A stretch of 17,264 nucleotides of DNA from an uncultured Lachnospiraceae bacterium (GTDB lineage: Bacteria > Bacillota > Clostridia > Lachnospirales > Lachnospiraceae). The stretch is taken from assembly GCA_934338765.1 (NCBI GenBank), contig CAKRHL010000028.1, positions 1-17,264 of the forward strand, written 5' to 3'. How positions within the stretch are numbered: position 1 is the stretch's first letter; each line of letters starts with the position of its first letter. This document shows, in pieces, positions 1-5,712 of this stretch. Below the pieces are notes generated by a model that was given only the letters and a program-made list of their open reading frames with translations, made no database searches and was not told the DNA's origin. Both the position numbers and the translations under genes were made by a program.

Positions 1-15
1 CCCGATCATAACATA

Positions 16-1026
16 TTACATCTGGCACCGGATCCTGTCGCTCCACGAACCATACACCTTTGTTCCATCATCGTTCTTAAAAGTTCGGATCCGCACATAA
101 TACGCCTTCCCCAATTCCAGCTTCTTTCCCTTATACTTTTTGACCACCTTCTGTGTTTTGGATTTTTTCAGAGAATAACTCTGCTTCTGTTTAAAATTTC
201 TCTTGTTGGAAATTTGTATCTCATATCCATTGACATCTGCCAGTTTATTCCACTTTAACGCGATCTTCTTCAGGTAACATTTCGCATTAAATTGTAATGG
301 ATCCTTTGTTTGGGAAAGCGCGTTAAGTGCCCATGCCGGTATTTTTGTACTTGCCGGGTTTTCTGTCGCTTCTGCCGGTGCAGCCGATGGCATTGGCGAA
401 GCCGTAGACATACCGGCAGAACTGCTTCCGACATCCGTTCCTTTGATCATCACCGTCTGCGACGTTGTGTCCGTCGCTACACGATATCCTGCCTTTTCAT
501 TTTCCGGCTGCGAAAGCGTCTGCGCCGTCCCACGACCAAAGCACTGTACCCAGTATGTGCCGTAAGATGTCACAAAACAGCCGATACCAATAGACTGATA
601 GCTTTTTGTCAATATATTTGCCTTATGTCCCGGAGAATTCATCCACCGAATCATTACCTGCTCCGGAGTTGCACATGACGATCCGCCTCCCTTGGCAATG
701 TTCTCACCGGACATTTTGCTGCTGGCGCTAAAACACTTCTCTCCGTTTGGTCTGGTATGGCTAAAAGAGACAACCGTCTCCGCCGAACGAAGCATTGCTG
801 CAGAAAGCAGATCCTTATCCATAGTCAGCGGTCCCGCCCCCTCAAGGGCACGCTCTTTATTTACGATCTCCAATACCTGAAATGCATAATCATATCTGAC
901 AGTACCATACACATCCTGTGATTCCGCTGCCTTTACTGCCTGTCCTGTTCCCAACTGTGCTGCCGCAAACAACACCGCACCAAGCAAAAGTGCTCCTGCC
1001 ATTAATCTTATTCTTTTTATGTTCAT
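16..1026 (-). CDS. Secreted CAP-domain (SCP/YkwD-like) protein with C-terminal fibronectin-III-like domain
   Basis: The 336-residue product starts with a positively charged, hydrophobic signal peptide (residues 1 to about 34, likely cut near VKA-A). Residues about 45-168 form a CAP domain of the bacterial YkwD type: SFSHTRPNG (His90), GENIAKGG (Glu108), SPGHKANIL (His134) and YWVQCFG match its conserved cleft residues. Several cysteines lie in or beside the domain (98, 118, 150, 162), so disulfides are possible after export. A Ser/Thr/Ala/Pro-rich linker (about 170-245) leads to a Lys-rich domain with LKWNKLADVNGYEIQIS and YYVRIRTF, typical of fibronectin type III folds, which may bind the cell surface. 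Bacterial CAP proteins are secreted or wall-associated and their biochemical role is mostly unknown. The ATG follows AAAGGCAGGA at good distance. The gene appears to have its own promoter and a structured leader. Confidence 0.9.
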   Translation of the reverse strand: MNIKRIRLMAGALLLGAVLFAAAQLGTGQAVKAAESQDVYGTVRYDYAFQVLEIVNKERALEGAGPLTMDKDLLSAAMLRSAETVVSFSHTRPNGEKCFSASSKMSGENIAKGGGSSCATPEQVMIRWMNSPGHKANILTKSYQSIGIGCFVTSYGTYWVQCFGRGTAQTLSQPENEKAGYRVATDTTSQTVMIKGTDVGSSSAGMSTASPMPSAAPAEATENPASTKIPAWALNALSQTKDPLQFNAKCYLKKIALKWNKLADVNGYEIQISNKRNFKQKQSYSLKKSKTQKVVKKYKGKKLELGKAYYVRIRTFKNDDGTKVYGSWSDRIRCQM

Positions 1027-1060
1027 TTATTATCCTGCCTTTCTATATTATTGTAGAGAT

Positions 1061-1066
1061 ATTATA
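1061..1066 (-). promoter_or_regulatory. Possible second extended -10 element for the CAP gene
   Basis: On the minus strand this reads TGATATAAT, a perfect -10 with the extended TG, about 35 bases before the ATG. No convincing -35 lies 16-18 bases upstream, so it would depend on the extended -10. The same ATGATATAAT string recurs in the upstream promoter at 1127-1132. Confidence 0.35.
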
Positions 1067-1079
1067 TCATATATCTGCG

Positions 1080-1111
1080 CATATCGGAGTTTCGAAGAAA
1101 CTCCTAATATG
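1080..1111 (-). promoter_or_regulatory. Leader hairpin between the two CAP-gene -10 elements
   Basis: The minus strand holds a perfect 8-bp stem, GGAGTTTC-TTC-GAAACTCC, extended by CATAT/ATATG arms across small bulges. No T-run follows, so a classical intrinsic terminator is unlikely. It would sit near the 5' end of RNA started at the promoter 1127-1156 and may stabilise or regulate that leader. An alternative pairing of TAATGAG with the CTCATATTA segment just upstream would compete for the outer arm. Confidence 0.5.
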
Positions 1112-1126
1112 AGCTCTTTAGGTCTC

Positions 1127-1156
1127 ATTATATCATACCTGTTTCCCCGGATTCAA
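1127..1156 (-). promoter_or_regulatory. Sigma-A-type promoter upstream of the CAP gene
   Basis: On the minus strand: -35 TTGAAT (1151-1156), 18-base spacer, -10 TATAAT (1127-1132), with an extended TG before the -10 (TGATATAAT). It lies between the SDR stop and the CAP start and gives a leader of about 95 nt. Confidence 0.65.
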
Positions 1157-1193
1157 TAACCGATTTTTTTCAGCTTTCCCAGTTATTTGCGGA

Positions 1194-1961
1194 TCATTTC
1201 CGCCGGATGCGGTGAAGCTGTGGCCGCAATGTGATTTCTGTCACTACTGCGCCTTTTCTCATCCGAAGAATATCCCGCACCGTCTCTGCGATCTCCTCCG
1301 GAAGCAGATAGGAATCCTCCTCCTCCCCCTGAGTAAAGTCCGCATTCCGGTACAGATCTGTTTTTGTCATATCCGGCTGGATCGTCACAACGCGGACTCC
1401 ATACTTTCGCACCTCCTCAAAAAGACTCCGGGAAAAACTGCTGAGTCCCGCTTTCGTTGCCCCGTATGCACAACCGTGAGGATTACTGCGCTGTGCCGTC
1501 ACGGAAGAAATATTGATAACCGTTCCTCTGTATTTTTTCAGATCCCGCAGCAGCAGATTCGTCAGGATCATCGGTACCTCCAGATTGGTCCGCACCAGCT
1601 TTTGTATCTTCTGCGTATTTAGTTCTTCGTGGAGTCCGTAATAACCCACACCGGCATTATTGACCAATAAGGATACTTCGTTCTCACGACGTATTTCCTT
1701 AATCTGCCGTTCCAGCTCCGGCGTATCAAGCAGATCACAGACCATCCGGTGAAGCATTCCGTTCTCTTGATTCTGCTTATCTGTCCTATTTTCCGTACCG
1801 ATCAATTCAGCCGGATCCTGCTTTGTTCTGCTTTGTTCTGATACCTCATCCGGAAACTCCCGCCCAAAGCCATACACCTCATATCCCATCTCCACGAGAA
1901 CACGGCTGATCCGGCTGCCAATCCCGGAGGAGGCTCCTGTCACAATCGCTGTCTTTTTCAT
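1194..1961 (-). CDS. Short-chain dehydrogenase/reductase (SDR), NAD(P)-dependent
   Basis: This is a 255-residue classical SDR. TGASSGIG at residues 8-15 is the Rossmann dinucleotide-binding motif, NNAG is at 101-104, and the catalytic set is Ser152/153 (INISSV) with YGATK at 166-170 (Tyr166, Lys170). The substrate cannot be read from sequence. A hydrophilic insert of about 33 residues (36-68, rich in Gln, Glu, Asp, Lys) sits after the second strand, where classical SDRs are usually shorter, and its DNA carries a 10-bp tandem duplication. The ATG follows AAGGAAGG at good distance. It lies 55 bases after the SPL-like gene, with no terminator seen between them, so it is probably the last gene of the operon that starts at 5115. 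The end of the gene has only a weak hairpin downstream. Confidence 0.9.
   Translation of the reverse strand: MKKTAIVTGASSGIGSRISRVLVEMGYEVYGFGREFPDEVSEQSRTKQDPAELIGTENRTDKQNQENGMLHRMVCDLLDTPELERQIKEIRRENEVSLLVNNAGVGYYGLHEELNTQKIQKLVRTNLEVPMILTNLLLRDLKKYRGTVINISSVTAQRSNPHGCAYGATKAGLSSFSRSLFEEVRKYGVRVVTIQPDMTKTDLYRNADFTQGEEEDSYLLPEEIAETVRDILRMRKGAVVTEITLRPQLHRIRRK
1821..1840. repeat. Two tandem copies of a 10-bp unit inside the SDR gene
   Basis: CTTTGTTCTG occurs twice back to back, preceded by another CTG. The unit length is not a multiple of three, so gain or loss of one copy would shift the SDR frame. It codes for part of the hydrophilic insert, not for a catalytic motif. Confidence 0.8.
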
Positions 1962-2016
1962 ACCCGTCTAACCTTCCTTTCTACTCAGCCCGCAAACTTT
2001 TATCAAAGTTTTCACA

Positions 2017-3036
2017 CTATTCCCTCCATCGAAAGATCTTCTCCTCCGGCATCCACTCACAAATCCTGCTCACCACATGCTGCTCCATCTCATTCATCAG
2101 GCTGTCCGGATAATGGTACACCCCCTTCTCATTTACAAACGGGAACTGTACCACTGCGGAATCCTTTTGGCTGCGCCGCAGCTTCTTCATATAGTCCTGC
2201 GAGATCCGGAAAGATCCCACGCTGACATCCCACACCTTTTTCATATCAATACGCTCTGCCACCTGATCCAGCATCGCATCATACTGTGTCCGCCAATCCG
2301 GACAGTAAATGATCGGATCAAAACAGAGACGTACCGGAAATCCCTGCTCCATAGCTTTTGCAGCACACCGGATCCTCCCTTCAAGAGATGCCGTTCCATG
2401 TTCACACTCCTGCCAGATCCGCTTCGGCGAAAGAGTAAAGGAAAAGATTACATTTTCATCCGGCTTCAGTCTGTCCCATAAATCGGTCCGACCGCATTTC
2501 GTCCGGATCTCTATACGGATCCCCGCATGGCTGCGGACAAATTCAAGCCATCTCTCCACAAATCCGGTCAGATCCTCCAATGCCATAAGATCCGTGTCAT
2601 AGGATACACACAGATAGACCGGATGTTTCTGTAAAATCACCTCCAATTCTGCAAAAATATCCTCCAGATTCACAAAGATCACAATATGACCGGAGGGATA
2701 CATTCCTTTGAGATAACAATATTCGCAATTATAAATACAGTTCATTACACAGGAGGTATAATAAAAATATTCATTTCCAAAACTCTGACAAACAGGAGCA
2801 CCCTCGTAGATCAGCCGCCCCTCCTTTGCCGCAAGGATCAGCGCCGGCCGATTCTCCTGCAAAACAATATCCTGCTTTTTGCGGCAGAACACATCCTTAT
2901 AATGATGAATCGGAATCTGTACTGCATCCGGAAATCTTCCTAAGATTGCCTTTGTCCTCGGATGCTCCCTTACCGCCTCCTCCACATAAATATGGGAAAA
3001 CGCTTTATTATAATAATCTCTGTTTAAGCTCTTCAA
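2017..3036 (-). CDS. Spore photoproduct lyase (SPL)-family radical SAM protein
   Basis: This is a 339-residue radical SAM enzyme. Cys100-x3-Cys104-x2-Cys107 (CIYNCEYC, followed by YLKG) is the cluster-binding motif, with another Cys at 96. The following FVNLEDI, DLMALEDLTG, SFTLSPKRI and GTASLEGRI segments resemble SPL (SplB), which repairs the UV thymine dimer of spore DNA. From remembered SplB sequence, the hydrogen-donor Cys (141 in B. subtilis) falls in an SCTSD motif; here the matching segment reads SYDTD, giving Tyr146, with a Cys three residues earlier at 143. The activity may therefore differ from true SPL. The start is TTG, read from inside the upstream nucleosidase gene (29-base overlap), with AGGAG/GGGGAAG upstream; no usable ATG lies before the cluster motif. 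N-terminal FSHIYVEEAV fits a complete protein. Confidence 0.85.
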   Translation of the reverse strand: MKSLNRDYYNKAFSHIYVEEAVREHPRTKAILGRFPDAVQIPIHHYKDVFCRKKQDIVLQENRPALILAAKEGRLIYEGAPVCQSFGNEYFYYTSCVMNCIYNCEYCYLKGMYPSGHIVIFVNLEDIFAELEVILQKHPVYLCVSYDTDLMALEDLTGFVERWLEFVRSHAGIRIEIRTKCGRTDLWDRLKPDENVIFSFTLSPKRIWQECEHGTASLEGRIRCAAKAMEQGFPVRLCFDPIIYCPDWRTQYDAMLDQVAERIDMKKVWDVSVGSFRISQDYMKKLRRSQKDSAVVQFPFVNEKGVYHYPDSLMNEMEQHVVSRICEWMPEEKIFRWRE

Positions 3037-3934
3037 AACGCTTCTTCCCCTCTCTCCTGTCGTGGCAAGGTAATTTACCGTCTGCTCTCATCTCATCTAA
3101 TACCTTCTGATAATTCACCTCTGCCAGTGTCCAATATCTGATACACTGCACCACAGCCGCTCTCATAGTCTGGGAACAATGAAGCTCCTGACAAAGCTGC
3201 TCTACCACAATCATACAATACTGTTCTTTTCTTAACTTCTCCTCGTCCGGTTCCAGTGCCTGTCCCAAATCTGACACATATGCTTTGATCTGTTCTATAT
3301 TATTCTCTACGACACACTCCAAGGCCTGCGGCGTTATTTTCTCCCCGGCTCCCTCATCAGACACGGCCTTAATAAAACTCATCTGATGTGGTCCCAGCCA
3401 GAAGGAACCCGCCTGATACACCGCCGCACTTTCCATATCATGTAGGAGAACCTGTTCGCATTTCATGATTTGTGTTGCATCCTGCATCGTATTTCTGTCA
3501 CCCGCTTTCACGTTCTGCTCTGTGCCACGCTTCCAGACAACCGGTTCCGTTATGATCTCTGCCTCTGCAAATAAATGGTGATACAACATATCCGGATAAT
3601 AAGTATGTCCCGTATTACGGTCAGTAATTTTGTGACATAAATATATTCCACGATATCCCGTCTCTGTATCATCATTTTTCTCACTTACCGGATTCTCTGC
3701 CGCACAGGTTCCTATATTGATCAGATGATCCCTGTCACCCGTTCCATATTTGCCAAGCACCGCCGACACTCCACATGCCGCCGCAGTCATTCCTGTGCCG
3801 GTGATCACCAGACGCAGGTCATTGTCCGTATTTTCGTACACATCAAAAGGAAGCCCTGTCACCGCCTTTTTCAAAGAAAAAGCACGGATCAAAGGCTTCG
3901 CCTCCGGATATAACGCTGTAAAAATATAGATCAT
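3008..3934 (-). CDS. MTA/SAH-nucleosidase-like protein (nucleoside phosphorylase superfamily)
   Basis: The 308-residue product has the marks of the PNP/UDP phosphorylase superfamily, closest by eye to 5'-methylthioadenosine/S-adenosylhomocysteine nucleosidase (MTAN). Seen: ALYPEA with Glu11 near the N-terminus, GTGMTAAA (46-53), NIGTCAA (73-79), HDMESAAVYQ (165-174, the ribose-binding Met-Glu) and KAVSDEG (189-195) with Asp193 at the position of the catalytic acid. MTAN enzymes are about 230 residues; here a helical, charged C-terminal extension of about 100 residues is added. The substrate is not certain, but this family can also cleave 5'-deoxyadenosine, the by-product of many radical SAM enzymes. 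Its ATG overlaps the stop of the rhodanese-TtcA gene (ATGA), and its 3' end overlaps the SPL-like gene by 29 bases, so translation is probably coupled. Confidence 0.75.
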   Translation of the reverse strand: MIYIFTALYPEAKPLIRAFSLKKAVTGLPFDVYENTDNDLRLVITGTGMTAAACGVSAVLGKYGTGDRDHLINIGTCAAENPVSEKNDDTETGYRGIYLCHKITDRNTGHTYYPDMLYHHLFAEAEIITEPVVWKRGTEQNVKAGDRNTMQDATQIMKCEQVLLHDMESAAVYQAGSFWLGPHQMSFIKAVSDEGAGEKITPQALECVVENNIEQIKAYVSDLGQALEPDEEKLRKEQYCMIVVEQLCQELHCSQTMRAAVVQCIRYWTLAEVNYQKVLDEMRADGKLPCHDRREGKKRFEELKQRLL

Positions 3935-5115
3935 ACGCGTCTCCCATCAAACTCCCCGTCATAGTTCTCCAGAAAATGATGCTTCACACCATCCTTCTTA
4001 TAGGCGATCACGGTGCTGAGATTCACATTTTCCACACTCTTAAAAATATTGCCCTCCACAAAAGGATTTGTTTTTTTCAGCTCCCGGATCAGCTTTTTGA
4101 TCTCCAGACGTTTGGAATTGCTCTGTCCGTCCTTATCGCAGGAGGAACAGGTATCTGTAAATTTGCAGGCACACTGGATAAAATGAAGTCCATTGGCATC
4201 ACGCCAAGCCTTAATGTCATCCTCGCGGATCAGATAAAGAGGACGGATCAGCTCCATCCCCTCAAAATTTGAGCTGTGCAGCTTCGGCATCATGGTCTGC
4301 ATCTGCGCACCGTAAAGCATCCCCATCAGTATTGTCTCGATCACATCATCATAATGATGTCCCAGTGCGATCTTATTGCAGCCAAGCTCCTTTGCCTTGC
4401 TGTAAAGATACCCCCGGCGCATCCTTGCACAAAGATAACAAGGTGATTTCTCCACATGGAAAACAGCCTCAAAAATATTTGACTCAAAAATCGTGATGGG
4501 TATATTTAGTCTCTTGGCGTTATTCTCAATGACCTTGCGGTTTTCCGGACTGTATCCCGGATCCATTACCAGAAAAACCACCTCAAACGGAAACTTATGA
4601 TGACGCTTCAGCTCCTGAAAAAGCTTTGCCATCAGCATGGAATCCTTCCCTCCGGAAATACATACCGCAATCTTATCCCCTTCCTTTACCAACTCATAAT
4701 CATTGATCGCCTTGGTAAAACGGCACCAGATCTTTTTCTTGAACCGCTTGCGGATACTCTGCTCCACCTCCAGATAAAACGGCGTTTCCTCTTCCTGCTC
4801 CTTCTCATTTTCCTCGTCCATGGTACTCATGAGCCATGCCAGATAGCCTCCCTGCAGGCTGTATACGGTATATCCCTTCCCCTGCAGAAATCCCGCTGCC
4901 TCCAGGCTTGTCTCTCCCTTTTTGCAGTAAAGGACTGTCTTTTTACCATCGTCCTCCGGCACCCATCCGTCAAGGATCTGCTGCTCCGGAACATGCTCCG
5001 CTCCCGGTAAATGTCCGTAAGAGTAAGACATTTCGTCTCTGACATCCACCAGATGATACTCATCCGGACGCCATTTCTTTAATTCCTGTATTGTGATCTC
5101 TGTATTATCCATCAT
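3931..5115 (-). CDS. Rhodanese-TtcA fusion: PP-loop tRNA-thiolation-type protein
   Basis: The 394-residue product has two parts. Residues about 5-97 form a rhodanese domain (VDVRDEMSYSYGHLPGA; active-site loop CKKGETS with Cys64), which carries sulfur as a persulfide. After an acidic linker (100-112), residues 120-394 form a TtcA-family ATP-binding domain: PP-loop SGGKDSM (154-160), CYLC (226-229), GHHYDD (252-257). TtcA makes 2-thiocytidine at tRNA position 32 and binds an Fe-S cluster through a CxxC and a later Cys; here CYLC plus the cysteines at 315, 317, 323 and 326 fit and exceed that need. The fusion implies direct sulfur hand-over from rhodanese to PP-loop. First gene of an operon with its own promoter. 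Two ATGs (5115, 5112) are possible and both have weak SD sequences. The target could be a different RNA or small molecule. Confidence 0.85.
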   Translation of the reverse strand: MMDNTEITIQELKKWRPDEYHLVDVRDEMSYSYGHLPGAEHVPEQQILDGWVPEDDGKKTVLYCKKGETSLEAAGFLQGKGYTVYSLQGGYLAWLMSTMDEENEKEQEEETPFYLEVEQSIRKRFKKKIWCRFTKAINDYELVKEGDKIAVCISGGKDSMLMAKLFQELKRHHKFPFEVVFLVMDPGYSPENRKVIENNAKRLNIPITIFESNIFEAVFHVEKSPCYLCARMRRGYLYSKAKELGCNKIALGHHYDDVIETILMGMLYGAQMQTMMPKLHSSNFEGMELIRPLYLIREDDIKAWRDANGLHFIQCACKFTDTCSSCDKDGQSNSKRLEIKKLIRELKKTNPFVEGNIFKSVENVNLSTVIAYKKDGVKHHFLENYDGEFDGRRV

Positions 5116-5153
5116 CTCTGTAACCCATGCCTTTCCTAACCATATCTCAGCAC

Positions 5154-5182
5154 ACTATACCGCAATACACACAATTTTTCAA
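5154..5182 (-). promoter_or_regulatory. Sigma-A-type promoter of the rhodanese-TtcA/nucleosidase/SPL-like operon
   Basis: Minus strand: -35 TTGAAA (5177-5182), 17-base spacer, -10 TATAGT (5154-5159), about 40 bases before the ATG at 5115. It is the only good promoter seen ahead of the four tightly packed genes down to 1194. Confidence 0.7.
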
Positions 5183-5193
5183 TGTTACAGCTG

Positions 5194-5207
5194 TTGTCGC
5201 ACGACAA
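5194..5207. promoter_or_regulatory. Perfect 14-bp palindrome upstream of the operon promoter
   Basis: TTGTCG-CA-CGACAA is a palindrome with 6-base arms, 11 bases upstream of the -35 at 5177-5182. The spacing suits a regulator-binding site. A T-run follows only on the plus strand, where no gene is read, and a two-base loop is too tight for an RNA hairpin. The regulator is unknown. Confidence 0.45.
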
Positions 5208-5249
5208 TTTTTTCTGTATCAACCAATGCCCTATTGTTTTATGCTGCAT

Positions 5250-5657
5250 CTATTGCATTTCCCTTCGGATCTCATCGATCTCCTGCTGCAGCCGGTCACA
5301 CTTCTGCCGGTTCGCTTTCATCTGCTCCCGCAGCACCTGCCGTTTCCTGTCTTTCAGATATCTGTGGATGAGTAAAATCACAAAAATGATCAACAGAGGA
5401 ACATAATCCTGTCCCGATATATCCACATAATATCCCATCCAGTTTTCCATAAACTGTAAAGCGATAAAACCCATCAATAAAATAATATACGGCATTATTT
5501 TCCTTATGGCAGATTCCTCTCCAAGCCCTGTCTGCAGCTCTGCATTCGCCCTTTTGTATTGAAATATTTTCTTTTCCCGTTCCAGGATCTCTTCTGTCCC
5601 TTTGTGATCTGTTCGGAAATCATTTTTACCCTGCATAGGATCACCATTCTTTCTCAT
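5250..5657 (-). CDS. Small two-TM protein with C-terminal coiled coil, unknown function
   Basis: I do not recognise a family. The 135-residue product has a charged N-terminal region (1-54), two hydrophobic segments (about 55-71 and 86-99) separated by a short loop, and a highly charged C-terminal helix (102-135, KDRKRQVLREQMKANRQKC and DRLQQEIDEIRREMQ) with coiled-coil spacing. It would sit in the membrane with both ends on the same side. The ATG at 5657 has only a distant SD-like AAGGG; the in-frame ATG at 5636 (residue 8) has GGTGA closer and is an alternative start. It lies 55 bases after the solute-binding protein gene, beyond a hairpin. It may be transcribed with the hicAB/binding-protein unit by read-through. 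Hydrophobic pattern and codon-like structure make it a credible gene. Confidence 0.7.
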   Translation of the reverse strand: MRKNGDPMQGKNDFRTDHKGTEEILEREKKIFQYKRANAELQTGLGEESAIRKIMPYIILLMGFIALQFMENWMGYYVDISGQDYVPLLIIFVILLIHRYLKDRKRQVLREQMKANRQKCDRLQQEIDEIRREMQ

Positions 5658-5689
5658 TCTTATTTGACCACGACCCTTATCTCATATCG

Positions 5690-5711
5690 ACTGTCCTGTT
5701 AATCGGACAGT
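5690..5711 (-). terminator. Hairpin just after the solute-binding protein gene
   Basis: ACTGTCC-N8-GGACAGT forms a 7-bp stem directly after the stop codon. On the minus strand no T-run follows; on the plus strand a T-rich run follows. It could be a weak or factor-assisted terminator or a 3' RNA-stabilising hairpin for the gene at 5713-7407. Confidence 0.4.
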
Positions 5712-5712
5712 T

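Noticed and set aside
310..678. Plus-strand open frame opposite the CAP gene
   Set aside because: Cys/Arg-rich product without any domain; antisense of a clear CAP-domain protein.
5194..5213. Palindrome plus T-run as a terminator
   Set aside because: The T-run follows only on the plus strand, where no gene is transcribed, and the loop is two bases; kept only as a possible protein-binding site.
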